Shown: one piece after another, positions 1 to 8,726 of the stretch
Position numbering within the stretch: the first letter of the stretch is position 1
Layout: each line of letters starts with the position of its first letter
NCBI RefSeq assembly: GCF_028682175.1
Contig: NZ_JANHKS010000053.1
Location: forward strand, 1-36,411
Length of the DNA: 36,411 nucleotides
Reading direction: 5' to 3'
Source of the DNA: Pseudomonas putida
Lineage (GTDB): Bacteria; Pseudomonadota; Gammaproteobacteria; Pseudomonadales; Pseudomonadaceae
The notes under the pieces: generated by a model
Told to the model about the DNA's origin: nothing
Databases searched by the model: none
What the model saw: the letters and a program-made list of their open reading frames with translations, nothing else
Program-made: the position numbers and the translations under genes

Positions 1-15
1 TCTCTTGAGAACGCC

Positions 16-94
16 CCCGCCGGCAAGCCGTGCTGCTACGAGATTTAGGTTGGGTCAGAACTGATGTATTCGCGAGCAAGCTCGCTCCCACAGG
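16..94. repeat. Two REP-type elements (one of each main family)
   Basis: Bases 16-40 are one arm of the REP family CCGCCGGCAAGCCGTGCTGC; the same arm recurs in inverted pairs at 11524-11595 and 29231-29320. Its partner here would lie left of the window. Bases 69-94 carry the second family (core CGCGAGCAAGCTCGCTCC), also found at 3464-3554, 31525-31614 and in the array at 24.9-25.5 kb. The stretch lies downstream of mnmH, a typical REP position. Confidence 0.75.
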
Positions 95-107
95 GGTTGG
101 GGGGCTG

Positions 108-1208
108 CTACGTGGCGCGGCGGTGTTGCAGGTACTCCACGATGGCCTGCTGATCGCCGGCGAACTCGATTCGCGGGTGTTTGTTGTCGCGCTGGTAGGC
201 GTACATCGGGTCGTAGTATTCGCCCAGCATGGCGCTGATCCAGGCGCGGTGCTGCTCTACATCCCCACTGCGTTCCTGCTCTTGCAGCGCGCTGTCCATG
301 ATCGCCGCCAGCCGCTGGTAGCGCTCGCCACCCAGGCGCCGGGTGATGCTCGCCAGGCTCTGCTTGAGGCGCTCGGCGTACCCCGCAAATCCGCTCTCAA
401 GCCCCTGCACGGCAATGAACTCGGCGCACAGGTCGATCACGTAATCCTTGAGAATCCGCTCGACCCTGCCTTCAAAACTGTCTTCGAGCCACACCATCGG
501 CGCGGCCTGCATGGTGCGGTACAACGCAAGCGGCACGGCGCGGCTGCCGACGATGCGGCCTTCGTCCTCGATCACGAACTGATGCCGGTGCCTTGCGCGC
601 TTCTTGAGAATGTCGATCGAGAGTCGGTTCTCGAAATCGATCTGCCCCGGCTGCGGTGTTGCGTGTTTGCCGAAGCTCGAACCGCGATGGTTGGCGTGAC
701 CTTCGAGGTCCAGCCCGTTGTCCAGGCGTTGCAGCACCTCGGTCTTGCCGGTGCCGGTCATGCCACCGATCAGCACGAAATCGCATTCGGCCACAGCCTG
801 TTCGGTAACGCCGATCAAGAAGTTACGCAGCGCCTTGTAGCCACCAATGACCCGCGGGTACTCGATGCCCGCCTCGCCCTTGAGCCACTGCTGGGTGATC
901 TGCGAGCGCAAGCCGCCGCGAAAGCAATACAGAAAGCCCTCGGGATGCCGGCGGGTGAAGTCGGCCCAGGCTTCGATGCGCGCCTGCTTGAGATCGCCGC
1001 TGACCAGCTTGTGACCCAGCTCGATGGCCGCCTGCTGCCCTTCCTGTTTGTAGGCAGTGCCGACCTTCTGCCGCTCGCTGTCGTTCATCAGCGGCAGGTT
1101 GATCACGCCCGGAAACGCCCCCTTGGTGAACTCGACCGGGGCGCGCACATCCATCATGGGCACGTCGTGCAGGAAGATGTCGCGAAAATGAGCGCTGTTG
1201 TCGCGCAT
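108..1208 (-). CDS. mnmH: tRNA 2-selenouridine synthase MnmH (SelU/YbbB)
   Basis: 366 residues. The enzyme replaces sulfur of 2-thiouridine (via a geranylated intermediate) with selenium at the wobble position of certain tRNAs, using selenophosphate from SelD. The N-terminal rhodanese domain (about 10-125) has its catalytic Cys95 in YCFRGGLRSQ. A P-loop, GGMTGTGKT, lies at about 148-156 and is followed by the NTPase-like C-terminal domain. Length matches the family. The ATG at 1208 is preferred over longer in-frame starts because it overlaps the selD stop (TGATG, one shared base), so the two genes are translationally coupled. Upstream in-frame codons lie inside selD and encode no family sequence. 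Confidence 0.95.
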   Translation of the reverse strand: MRDNSAHFRDIFLHDVPMMDVRAPVEFTKGAFPGVINLPLMNDSERQKVGTAYKQEGQQAAIELGHKLVSGDLKQARIEAWADFTRRHPEGFLYCFRGGLRSQITQQWLKGEAGIEYPRVIGGYKALRNFLIGVTEQAVAECDFVLIGGMTGTGKTEVLQRLDNGLDLEGHANHRGSSFGKHATPQPGQIDFENRLSIDILKKRARHRHQFVIEDEGRIVGSRAVPLALYRTMQAAPMVWLEDSFEGRVERILKDYVIDLCAEFIAVQGLESGFAGYAERLKQSLASITRRLGGERYQRLAAIMDSALQEQERSGDVEQHRAWISAMLGEYYDPMYAYQRDNKHPRIEFAGDQQAIVEYLQHRRAT

Positions 1209-2242
1209 CAGAACACCTCGACGGCGAGTCGCTGTCGCTCGATCAGCTCGCCGATGGGCGCAAGGGCCAAGCCCAGTTCTTCGGCCAGCGCCAGGAACGC
1301 CGCCTCCTCGGCAGGCTCCACGGCAACCAGCAGGCCACCGCTGGTCTGCGGATCGCATAGCAACAGTTTCTGCGCCTCGCTCAGCGCGCCAATGCGCTCG
1401 CCGTAGCTGTCGAAGTTGCGGTGGGTGCCGCCGGGAATGCACTGCTGCTCAATATAGAAATCGACGCTGCCCAGACGCGGCACCGCCGCCGCGTTCAGGC
1501 GTGCGGTCAACTGGCTGCCGTCGGCCATTTCCACCAGATGCCCCAACAGGCCGAAACCGGTGACGTCGGTCATCGCGGTGACGCCCGCCAGCCTTGAGAA
1601 ACGCGCCCCCGGCTTGTTCAGCGTGCACATCACATCGCGGGCAAGGCCTGCGTCTTCGTCGCGCAGCAGACCTTTTTTCTCGGCGGTGGTGAGGATGCCG
1701 ATGCCCAGGGGCTTGGTCAGGAACAGCTTGCTGCCAACGGTAGCGGTGTCGTTGCGCTTCATGAAGCGTTTTTCCACCAGGCCCGTCACGGCCAGGCCGA
1801 AGATCGGCTCGGGTGCATCGATGGAATGGCCGCCCGCCAACGGGATGCCCGCCGCGTCGCACACTGCGCGGCCGCCGCGAATCACTTCGCGGGCAATTTC
1901 CGGGGCCAGCACGTTCACCGGCCAGCCGAGAATGGCGATGGCCATCAGCGGATCGCCGCCCATGGCATAGATGTCGCTGATGGCGTTGGTGGCGGCAATG
2001 CGGCCGAAATCGAACGGATCGTCGACGATGGGCATGAAGAAATCCGTGGTGGACACCACGCCTTTTTCGTCATCGATGGCATAGACCGCCGCGTCATCGC
2101 GCGAGGCATTGCCGACCCACAGGCGCGGGTCGAGGTTTTGCGCGCCGCTGCCGGCCAGGATGGTTTCCAGGACTTTGGGCGAGATCTTGCAGCCGCAACC
2201 GGCGCCGTGGCTGTACTGGGTAAGACGAACCGTGTCGTTCAT
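1208..2242 (-). CDS. selD: Selenide, water dikinase SelD
   Basis: 344 residues. SelD makes selenophosphate from selenide and ATP. The N-terminus HGAGCGCKISPKVLE carries Cys16 and Lys19, equivalent to the catalytic Cys17/Lys20 of the E. coli enzyme; the protein has cysteine, not selenocysteine, at this position. Glycine-rich ATP-binding segments follow, and the C-terminus has the LLCDPQTSGGLLV motif typical of the AIR synthase-like fold. The ATG at 2242 starts MNDTVRLTQYSHG, which aligns with other SelD N-termini. First gene of a two-gene unit with mnmH. No selA, selB or selC is visible, so in this window selenium use points to tRNA modification; genes elsewhere cannot be excluded. Confidence 0.96.
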   Translation of the reverse strand: MNDTVRLTQYSHGAGCGCKISPKVLETILAGSGAQNLDPRLWVGNASRDDAAVYAIDDEKGVVSTTDFFMPIVDDPFDFGRIAATNAISDIYAMGGDPLMAIAILGWPVNVLAPEIAREVIRGGRAVCDAAGIPLAGGHSIDAPEPIFGLAVTGLVEKRFMKRNDTATVGSKLFLTKPLGIGILTTAEKKGLLRDEDAGLARDVMCTLNKPGARFSRLAGVTAMTDVTGFGLLGHLVEMADGSQLTARLNAAAVPRLGSVDFYIEQQCIPGGTHRNFDSYGERIGALSEAQKLLLCDPQTSGGLLVAVEPAEEAAFLALAEELGLALAPIGELIERQRLAVEVF

Positions 2243-2286
2243 GGGAGCCCCCTGAGTTTCAAGGCGCTGAAGTCTATCAGAGCCGG

Positions 2287-3429
2287 TCAGCCCCGGGTCA
2301 TTCGCCGGGCCGTGAGTACCTGCGCGAGCATCAGCGCGCCGACGCACAGCAGCGCCTCGCGCAGGCCGATGAAGTGTGCGGCAAAGCCGATCAGCGCCGG
2401 CCCCAGCAAAATGCCGCAGTAGCCGATACCGGTGATGATGGCGATCGCCAGCCCCGCCGGCACGACGGTCTGCGCGCCTGCCACCGAAGCATAGACCGGA
2501 AACGTATTGGACAGGCCCAGGCCAATCAGGGCGAAACCGAGCATGAACAGCGGCCAGGGTTGCAGCAGCACCGCCATGGCGAACCCGGCCAGCACCAGCA
2601 CACCGCCGCCGATCAGCAGTTTCATCGCGCCGAAGCGCTTTCTCAAGGCGTCGCCGCAGAAGCGGCCCGCAGCCATGGTCAGGGAAAACACTGCGTAGGC
2701 CGCACCCGCAAGGGCCAGGTCGATCTGGTGGGCACGGTTCAGAAAGACTGCGCTCCAGTCCAGGATCGCGCCTTCGACCAGCAGCGCGATGAAGCACAGC
2801 AAGCCAATGCCCACTACGTGCAACGATGGCCAGGCGAAGGGCGCCGACGGATCATCGGCACCGTAGGGCAGCAGGTGCCGCGCATGCCAGGCGAGCATTG
2901 CGCCGACCAGCGCCACTACCACCAGCACCGCCACCAGCGGCGATGCACCGCTCCACAGCAACGCGCCCATCAGGGCGGCGCTGACGATACCGCCCAGGCT
3001 GAACAGCCCGTGAAACCCGGACATCATGGGCCGCCCGTGGTCCTGCTCGACCATCAGCCCCTGCACGTTCATCGCCACATCGATGCTGCCCAGCCCTGCG
3101 CCGAACAACGCCAGCGCCATTGCAAGAGTGACGAACGAATCGAGCGTCGCGAGCAACGGCAGCATCGCGCAGATCAGCACGCCACCAATGATCGCCACGA
3201 AGCGGCAGCCCTTGCGCGTGGTCGTCATCCCCGCCAGCGGCATCGCCAGCATCGAGCCCAGGCCGAAGCACAGCAGCAACAGGCCAAGCTGCGCCTCTTC
3301 AAGCCCGGCTCGCTCTCGGGCGAACGGCACCAGCGGCGCCCATGCGCCCAAGGACATGCCGGAGAGCAGGAAGGTGAGGCGGTAGCTCCACAGGTGGTTG
3401 AGGGTTGGGGTGCGCTGGGCGATGGACAA
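2287..3429 (-). CDS. MFS transporter (YbjJ-like)
   Basis: 380 residues with about twelve hydrophobic segments, consistent with a major facilitator permease in the inner membrane. The loop between helices 2 and 3 has the family-type pattern GSMLAMPLAGMTTTRKGCR. Substrate cannot be deduced; the closest recognisable type is the E. coli YbjJ-like group. The predicted start is TTG at 3429, with AAGG about nine bases upstream; no ATG gives a complete first helix. It ends 44 bases before selD on the same strand, so co-transcription with selD-mnmH is possible. A REP pair lies just upstream. Confidence 0.8.
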   Translation of the reverse strand: MSIAQRTPTLNHLWSYRLTFLLSGMSLGAWAPLVPFARERAGLEEAQLGLLLLCFGLGSMLAMPLAGMTTTRKGCRFVAIIGGVLICAMLPLLATLDSFVTLAMALALFGAGLGSIDVAMNVQGLMVEQDHGRPMMSGFHGLFSLGGIVSAALMGALLWSGASPLVAVLVVVALVGAMLAWHARHLLPYGADDPSAPFAWPSLHVVGIGLLCFIALLVEGAILDWSAVFLNRAHQIDLALAGAAYAVFSLTMAAGRFCGDALRKRFGAMKLLIGGGVLVLAGFAMAVLLQPWPLFMLGFALIGLGLSNTFPVYASVAGAQTVVPAGLAIAIITGIGYCGILLGPALIGFAAHFIGLREALLCVGALMLAQVLTARRMTRG

Positions 3430-3463
3430 TTTCTGTGGCCTTGCTGTGGAGCTGGGTGAGGAC

Positions 3464-3554
3464 CTGTAGGAGTGAGCTTGCTCGCGATAGCATTATGTCA
3501 GTCAATCCATCATCAACTGAAGCACCGCAATCGCGAGCAAGCTCACTCCTACAG
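3464..3554. repeat. REP inverted pair (REPIN)
   Basis: CTGTAGGAGTGAGCTTGCTC at the left (3464-3489) and its reverse complement at the right (3531-3554), separated by about 41 bases. It lies between the MFS start and the treS stop, both genes being on the minus strand. Same family as 31525-31614. Confidence 0.9.
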
Positions 3555-3582
3555 GAGCGGGGGTCGCCGTAAATGGGGAACC

Positions 3583-5652
3583 TTACATCATCGGCGAGAC
3601 CATGCTCACCACCCGCAATGCCAACCCCTCGTAGGCATCCAGGGTAATGGTGAACTCGCCCTCCTCCGTCAGGTCGCCCTCGACCCGCTCGTTGATGATG
3701 TCAACCACCGGCCCCGGGGCGATGCCGGGCAGGTGCAAGGTTTCGACGATGGCCTCCGGACTGAAGTTGAGCGCGGTGATCTGCGTGCCCTTCCCGGCCG
3801 GCAGTTCGTGAACCATGATCAGCAGCCCCGGGTGTTCGACGTCCGGGATAAGGATCTGCCGGCTGGCGGCGATGTCGTAGGCGCGGCGCACCGCCAGGAT
3901 CTTCTTCAACTGCGAGGCAAAGGAATCGGGCAGCTGCAATTGCTCTTCCAGGCTGCCGTACAGCGTCCTGGCCCGTGGCATGCCTCCTGCGGAAACCTGA
4001 CTGTCGGGGTCCAGGTCCACCAGGTCGTAGGCCCCGCGATGAATCCAGCGGGTGTCGCCATCGCCCATCAGGTGTTCGACCTGCTCGGCCGCCAGCGGCA
4101 AGGCACCCACCAGGTCCCAGCCTGATAGCGCGAAAACGCCCGGCTGCATGGCGTTGAACATCACCAGCAGCAGATGGATGTGCTTGACCTGCTGGATGTC
4201 GGCCAGAGTAATCGCGTCCAGGTCACGAATCCCCAGCGCGGCAGTGATGATGCTGGCCGTGGTGCAGGACACGCCGTTGGTGACGAACTTGAGGTTGTAC
4301 GGCGCGTGCTCGCCGGCGAGACGCTCGTACATCTCTTCACGAATGTGCTCGCGCAGGATGTTGCCGGGGAAGGTCTGGCCCATGTACAGGTACTGATCGT
4401 GGGCGTGCAGGGTCCAGAAATGCACCAGCTCCAGGGTCAGTTCGTCGTGGTTCTGCAAAGCGTGGATCAGTGATGCCGGGTCGATGCCGAAGTCATGCAC
4501 CTGGCGCAGCATCAGGCGCAGGAACTCGGTGCGGCCGGTCAGCAGCGCATGCTGGTAGGCAGGCCGCGTGATGAAGTCATAGGACAGGTCCGCGCCGCCG
4601 TGGGACATGGCGGCGATGTCGTCGATGGTCAGGTTCAGTTCTTGGAAGCTGAACCCGCCAGCCTTCCGAATCGCTCCCGCCAGCAACTGGTTGCCGGTGA
4701 TCGCCAGCGGGTGGCTTTCCGACCACGCCGTGCCGTCGGCCTTTCGCTCGACCCCAAGGAAACCGTTGGCGTCCAGGCGCAGCACCCGCGCGCCCATCAC
4801 GTCGATGGCATGCAGCGCGTCGCCGATGATCATCTGCTGCGCGGCGAAGCTTGGGTCCAGCCAGTTCAGCGATGGCTGGCCTTCCTTGAAATAGTGCAGG
4901 TAAACCCAGCGTCGGCTCTTGCCGTCGACCCCGGTGATGACCGGCGTGGCGCTCCAGTCGGTTTCCTTGACGCCGGGCTCGAAAAAGATCACCCGCTGCA
5001 ACTGGCCGACGATGTAATGCTTGTCGCGCAATATGTCGCACGTGGCGGGCGGCAGGTTTACCGCATCGCGCCCGGCAGGCACATCGGGCAGCAATGGCCA
5101 GTCTTCCTCGCGGATTTCCACCATGTGGTAGAGGCCGGGATAATCCTCATAGGCCAGTTCGGCCAAGCGGAAGTCCGCGCCCTTGCCGGTGTGGGACGGA
5201 ATCACGTCGTCAACGATGACCGCGTTGTGGGCGGCGGCGATGCGGCTGAGGTTGAGAAACTGCGCGTCGGTGCCAAGGTCGCTGTCCACTTCGAAGCTGA
5301 TGCGGTCGAAGTTGCCGTCGATGCTCGGCGTGCGCTGGCGGCCTTTCAAGCCGCCGGACGCTTTCAGAGGGCCGTTGTGGATGCCCTGGATGCCGATTTC
5401 CGAGAGCGCATGCCAGAGCTTTTCATCACCCAGGGCCTCAAGGACCGAGCCGCCTTCGCGGGTGATGATAGAGGCCGGATAGGCAGTGAACCACACCGAA
5501 GCGATGGCCGAAGCGTCTCGCGGCCGGGCCTGGGCGTAGGGGCGTTGCCAGAGCCGTCCCTGGCCGCCGTAGAGCTTTGCGCGTTGCTTTGCGGCGTTGA
5601 GCATCGACTGCTCAACCAGCCATTCCACGTACTGCTTGTCCGGTGTGGTCAT
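3583..5652 (-). CDS. treS: Trehalose synthase (maltose alpha-D-glucosyltransferase), Pseudomonas type
   Basis: 689 residues, the length known for Pseudomonas trehalose synthases that isomerise maltose and trehalose. GH13 catalytic residues are readable: nucleophile Asp294 in RVLRLDANGFLG, acid/base Glu338 in FSFQELN, transition-state Asp403 in ALQNHDE. Conserved region I is DDVIPSHTGKG (about 148-158), with Ser where most GH13 enzymes have Asn. A beta-rich C-terminal domain follows about residue 600. The ATG at 5652 has GGAG eleven bases upstream; the 20 extra residues of the longer frame are basic and look non-coding. It stands alone, away from glg/treYZ genes. Cytoplasmic, probably osmoprotection or maltose/trehalose turnover. 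Confidence 0.88.
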   Translation of the reverse strand: MTTPDKQYVEWLVEQSMLNAAKQRAKLYGGQGRLWQRPYAQARPRDASAIASVWFTAYPASIITREGGSVLEALGDEKLWHALSEIGIQGIHNGPLKASGGLKGRQRTPSIDGNFDRISFEVDSDLGTDAQFLNLSRIAAAHNAVIVDDVIPSHTGKGADFRLAELAYEDYPGLYHMVEIREEDWPLLPDVPAGRDAVNLPPATCDILRDKHYIVGQLQRVIFFEPGVKETDWSATPVITGVDGKSRRWVYLHYFKEGQPSLNWLDPSFAAQQMIIGDALHAIDVMGARVLRLDANGFLGVERKADGTAWSESHPLAITGNQLLAGAIRKAGGFSFQELNLTIDDIAAMSHGGADLSYDFITRPAYQHALLTGRTEFLRLMLRQVHDFGIDPASLIHALQNHDELTLELVHFWTLHAHDQYLYMGQTFPGNILREHIREEMYERLAGEHAPYNLKFVTNGVSCTTASIITAALGIRDLDAITLADIQQVKHIHLLLVMFNAMQPGVFALSGWDLVGALPLAAEQVEHLMGDGDTRWIHRGAYDLVDLDPDSQVSAGGMPRARTLYGSLEEQLQLPDSFASQLKKILAVRRAYDIAASRQILIPDVEHPGLLIMVHELPAGKGTQITALNFSPEAIVETLHLPGIAPGPVVDIINERVEGDLTEEGEFTITLDAYEGLALRVVSMVSPMM

Positions 5653-5759
5653 AGGATCTGGGGCTCCGTCTCGATTGGGTCTGCGCCGTTGCTTATGTCT
5701 ATGAGCCCTCATGGACGTAAACGTTGCATCGAGAACGGATTTGTTGGCAGCCCCGGGCC

Positions 5760-6407
5760 TTAACCCCGTGCGGCGTTGACGATGAACTCCTGGTACCCCG
5801 AGCCGATCACGTAGAGCGCGAAATAGCAGAAGATCGCCGCCGACACCCAGTAGGAATACTTGAGCAGCCGGTCACCCAGCAACCTGCCGCCGTGGCTGGC
5901 CGCAAAGCAGATGAACACGCACCAGGCCACGCCTGCGCTGAAGAAGCCGGAAAGAAAGAACGCCGTGCTCAGGCTGCCGTGGCCGCCCGCCCGCGAGATG
6001 AGCGTACCGCCGACCGCCGCGAACCAGAGGATGGCCGTCGGCGACGACACTGCCAAAAATACCCCGCGAGAGAACTCGCGCAGGCCGGAGCGATTGTCGG
6101 CGTCTTCGGCCAGTGCCAGGTTGTTGTGGCTGCTCAGGGCCGAGATGACCATTTTCACCGCGAAACCGATCAGCAGCACCGAGCCGCCGAGCCAGAGCGC
6201 CCAGCGCACCCATTCGTATTGCAGCAGCACGGTCATGCCGGCAAGCGCGAGGATCGCGTAGAACAGATCGCCGAAACAGGTCCCCAGCCCCAGCCAGAAG
6301 CCTTGCAGATAGCCGCGTTGCATCGCCAGCGTGATCATTGCGATGTTGGCCACGCCAATGTCCAGGCACAGGGAAAGGCTCAGTAAAAAGCCGCTGGTAA
6401 ACTCCAT
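5760..6407 (-). CDS. LysE/RhtB-type exporter
   Basis: 215 residues with about six hydrophobic segments, beginning MEFTSGFLLSLSLCLDIG. The pattern NIAMITLAMQRGYLQGFWLGLG at about 20-42 matches the early transmembrane region of LysE-family amino-acid and metabolite exporters, and SSPTAILWFAAVGG at about 120 matches the conserved NPK/SPT segment. Inner-membrane efflux is the likely role; substrate unknown. The ATG at 6407 is chosen because it directly precedes the first membrane helix; the longer frame adds a hydrophilic, REP-derived leader. It lies about 107 bases upstream of treS on the same strand with no obvious functional link. Confidence 0.8.
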   Translation of the reverse strand: MEFTSGFLLSLSLCLDIGVANIAMITLAMQRGYLQGFWLGLGTCFGDLFYAILALAGMTVLLQYEWVRWALWLGGSVLLIGFAVKMVISALSSHNNLALAEDADNRSGLREFSRGVFLAVSSPTAILWFAAVGGTLISRAGGHGSLSTAFFLSGFFSAGVAWCVFICFAASHGGRLLGDRLLKYSYWVSAAIFCYFALYVIGSGYQEFIVNAARG

Positions 6408-6504
6408 GTTGGGTATCCGTCGAGCTGTCGGTGGAAAGAAAGCGCGCAGGATAGCGGGTCCGGCGGGTTTTGCCGACCGGCAAGACGATGAAACCTGCCC
6501 GTCT

Positions 6505-6595
6505 CTGTGGGAGCTGGCTTGCCTGCGAAAGCGTAGGATCAGTGCCATCAGAGTTATCTGGCACACCGCTTTCGCTGGCAAGCCAGCTCCCACAG
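6505..6595. repeat. REP inverted pair, third sequence variant
   Basis: Arms CTGTGGGAGCTGGCTTGCCT (6505-6532) and its near-perfect complement ending at 6595, enclosing about 35 bases. The core GGGAGCTGGCTTGCC differs from the two commoner REP families in the window. It lies between the LysE-type gene and the AhpD-like gene, upstream of the former and downstream of the latter. Confidence 0.88.
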
Positions 6596-6623
6596 GGATT
6601 GGGGGTGACCCTGGGTGCGACGC

Positions 6624-7064
6624 TCAGGCCGCCGGTTGCTTGCGAAAGCTGGTGGCCATGCGGTTCCAGCAGTTGATGGTGGCGATGCCCACTGTCAGGT
6701 CCACCACTTCCCGTTCGCTGAACTGGGCGCAAAGCCGCTCATAAAGATCCCCCGCCATCACTGGCCGGTCCAGCAAGGTCACCGCATCGCACCAGGCCAG
6801 CGCCAGGCGCTCGCGTTCGCTGAACAGCGTCGAGTCCTGCCACACCACCAGGCTGTGCAGGCGCCGGTCGCTTTCGCCGTTCTTGCGCGCTTCGGTGGCG
6901 TGCATGTCGGCGCAGAAGGCGCAGTCGTTGAGTTGCGAAACCCGCAGTTTGACCAGTTCCATCAAGGGCTTGTCGACACCCAGGTCGAAGTTCGCCGCCT
7001 CAAGCAGCATCAACGCCTTGAGCGCTGCGGGGGATGCGGTGTAATAGTCCAGACGTGGTTGCAC
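6624..7064 (-). CDS. AhpD-like / carboxymuconolactone decarboxylase family protein
   Basis: 146 residues, all helical. The redox motif is intact: Cys48-Ala-Phe-Cys51 followed by His55 (NDCAFCADMH), as in alkylhydroperoxidase AhpD, where the two cysteines cycle between thiol and disulfide. The C-terminal WNRMATSF is also typical of this subgroup. Likely a cytoplasmic peroxidase or thiol-redox protein. It is divergent from the MocR regulator at 7281. The intergenic region between them has three CCAAT repeats that recur upstream of the paralogue at 8727-9167, suggesting common control by that regulator. Confidence 0.88.
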   Translation of the reverse strand: MQPRLDYYTASPAALKALMLLEAANFDLGVDKPLMELVKLRVSQLNDCAFCADMHATEARKNGESDRRLHSLVVWQDSTLFSERERLALAWCDAVTLLDRPVMAGDLYERLCAQFSEREVVDLTVGIATINCWNRMATSFRKQPAA

Positions 7065-7152
7065 GGCGCGGTCCTGAGTGAGTTTCCCGGAGTCTCAATC
7101 TAAGCTCGCAGGCAGCCTGTCACCACGCCCAATCCCCCGAATTCGCAGCAGA

Positions 7153-7182
7153 CCAATCGAACAGCCCCGCCAATAGGCCAAT
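7153..7182. promoter_or_regulatory. Candidate MocR operator: three CCAAT direct repeats
   Basis: CCAAT occurs at 7153-7157, 7170-7174 and 7178-7182, all in the same orientation, in the divergent region between the AhpD-like gene and the MocR gene. MocR proteins are known to bind direct repeats near their own promoters. The same pentamer occurs three times upstream of the second AhpD gene (9223-9258). Spacing differs between the two sites, so the assignment is an inference. Confidence 0.4.
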
Positions 7183-7280
7183 CCGGGCTTTTTTCAGTGC
7201 GCAGCTATCCCGCCTTCCCGAGCGCTGGCTAGAATTCTCGAGCATGGGCCAACAGAGCCCTGTCTGTTCAGGAGCCGTTC

Positions 7281-8714
7281 GTGGAACTTCATATTGTCAT
7301 TCAGGGCCGCAAGGACCTGGCGAACCAGGTGTATGAGCAACTGCGCGACAGCATCGAATCCGGGCGCCTGGCCGCTGGCGTGCAATTGCCGCCCAGCCGC
7401 CTGCTGGCCGCGCAACTGGGGCTTTCGCGCAAGACTATTTCCGACACCTACAGCCGCCTGACGTATGAAAACTACCTGGTGGGCAAGATCGGCAGCGGCA
7501 CCTTCGTCAACACCCTGAGCCGCACCACCCAGCGCCAGCAGATCACATCGGACCTGGCCAGCCTTGCGCTGGTGAAGAAGTGGGCGAACATCTCCCTGCC
7601 GCTGCGACACCCCACACTGGAAGGCACCCTGCGCTGCGACTTCATTGGCGGCGCCACCGCCAAGACCCAGTTCCCCCATGACGAATGGCGCCGTTGCACC
7701 CAGTACGCCCTGCGCCAGATGTCCCAGGCGCGGGGTTTCTACAGCCAGCCGGAGGGCCTGCCCTCGCTGCGCAGCGCCATTGCCGGGCACATCGCGTTTT
7801 CCCGCGGGGTGCGTTGCGTGGCCGAGGATGTGGTGGTGTGCAACGGCGTGCAGCAGGCGCTGGATCTCATCGCCCGGGTTTTGCTGGAACCCGGTTGCAC
7901 CGTGGCCATGGAAGACCCCGGCTACACCCCGGCGCGTCTGCTGTTCGCAGCCCAGGGCGCCAATGTGGTCGGCGTGCCGCTGGACGCCGAAGGCATCATC
8001 GTCGATCAGATCCCCGAAAACGCCCACGCCATCTACGTCACGCCGTCGCACCAGATGCCACTGGGCATGCCCATGAGCGTGGCGCGGCGCGAGGCCCTGC
8101 TGGAGAAAGCCCGGCGCATCGGCGCGATCATCATCGAGGACGACTACGACAGCGAATTCCGCTACGAAGGCCGCCCTACCGATTCGCTGCAGAGCATGGA
8201 TCAGTTCGGCGTGGTCGCCTACGTCGGCACCTTTTCCAAGACCCTGCTGCCCGAACTGCGGCTGGGCTATGCGGTACTGCCCAAGGCGATTCTGGAAGCC
8301 GTGATCAAGGCCAAGCAACTGACCGACTGGCACACCAGCACCCTGCCGCAATGGGCGCTGGCCAAATTCATCAGCGAGGGCTTGCTCAACAAGCACATCC
8401 GCCGCTGCCACAGCATCTACGCCAGCCGCCGGGACCGCATCCTGGCCCGGTTCGCCGGTGACCTTGCACCCTGGCTCGAAGCGATCCCGTCCACTGCTGG
8501 CTTTCACATGGCGGTGATGTTCAAGGTGCCGATCAACCTGCCGCTGCTGATCGAACTGGCGCGCAAGGTGGAAATCGGCCTGTATCCGCTGACCGGCTTC
8601 TACAGCGATACACCGCCCCGGGACGGCCTGATTCTGGGATTCGGCGCCATCGAGACGCTGGACATCGACCCGGCCATGGACCGCTTGCGCGATTTGCTGG
8701 TGCAGATCAGTTGA
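7281..8714 (+). CDS. MocR/PdxR-type GntR regulator with aminotransferase domain
   Basis: 477 residues. Residues 10-75 form a winged helix-turn-helix of the GntR type (LANQVYEQLRDSIESGRL, LGLSRKTISDTYSRL). Residues about 115-477 are a fold-type I aminotransferase domain with the PLP Lys320 in YVGTFSKTLLPELRLGY and the Asp-containing IIEDDYDSEFRY segment. Such regulators sense PLP or an amine/amino-acid adduct. The start is GTG at 7281 with AGGAG six bases upstream. It sits between two AhpD-like genes on the opposite strand, which are its most likely targets; the effector is unknown. Confidence 0.92.
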   Translation: MELHIVIQGRKDLANQVYEQLRDSIESGRLAAGVQLPPSRLLAAQLGLSRKTISDTYSRLTYENYLVGKIGSGTFVNTLSRTTQRQQITSDLASLALVKKWANISLPLRHPTLEGTLRCDFIGGATAKTQFPHDEWRRCTQYALRQMSQARGFYSQPEGLPSLRSAIAGHIAFSRGVRCVAEDVVVCNGVQQALDLIARVLLEPGCTVAMEDPGYTPARLLFAAQGANVVGVPLDAEGIIVDQIPENAHAIYVTPSHQMPLGMPMSVARREALLEKARRIGAIIIEDDYDSEFRYEGRPTDSLQSMDQFGVVAYVGTFSKTLLPELRLGYAVLPKAILEAVIKAKQLTDWHTSTLPQWALAKFISEGLLNKHIRRCHSIYASRRDRILARFAGDLAPWLEAIPSTAGFHMAVMFKVPINLPLLIELARKVEIGLYPLTGFYSDTPPRDGLILGFGAIETLDIDPAMDRLRDLLVQIS

Positions 8715-8726
8715 TGAGGTTGGCGG

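Noticed and set aside
30..1406. Long plus-strand open frame opposite mnmH
   Set aside because: It mirrors the minus-strand gene, has no ribosome-binding site and its translation resembles no protein family. Many similar frames lie opposite the real genes because of the high GC content.
7194..8507. 437-codon minus-strand frame inside the MocR gene
   Set aside because: Antisense to a well-supported regulator; composition is that of a GC shadow frame rich in Gln, Ala and His.
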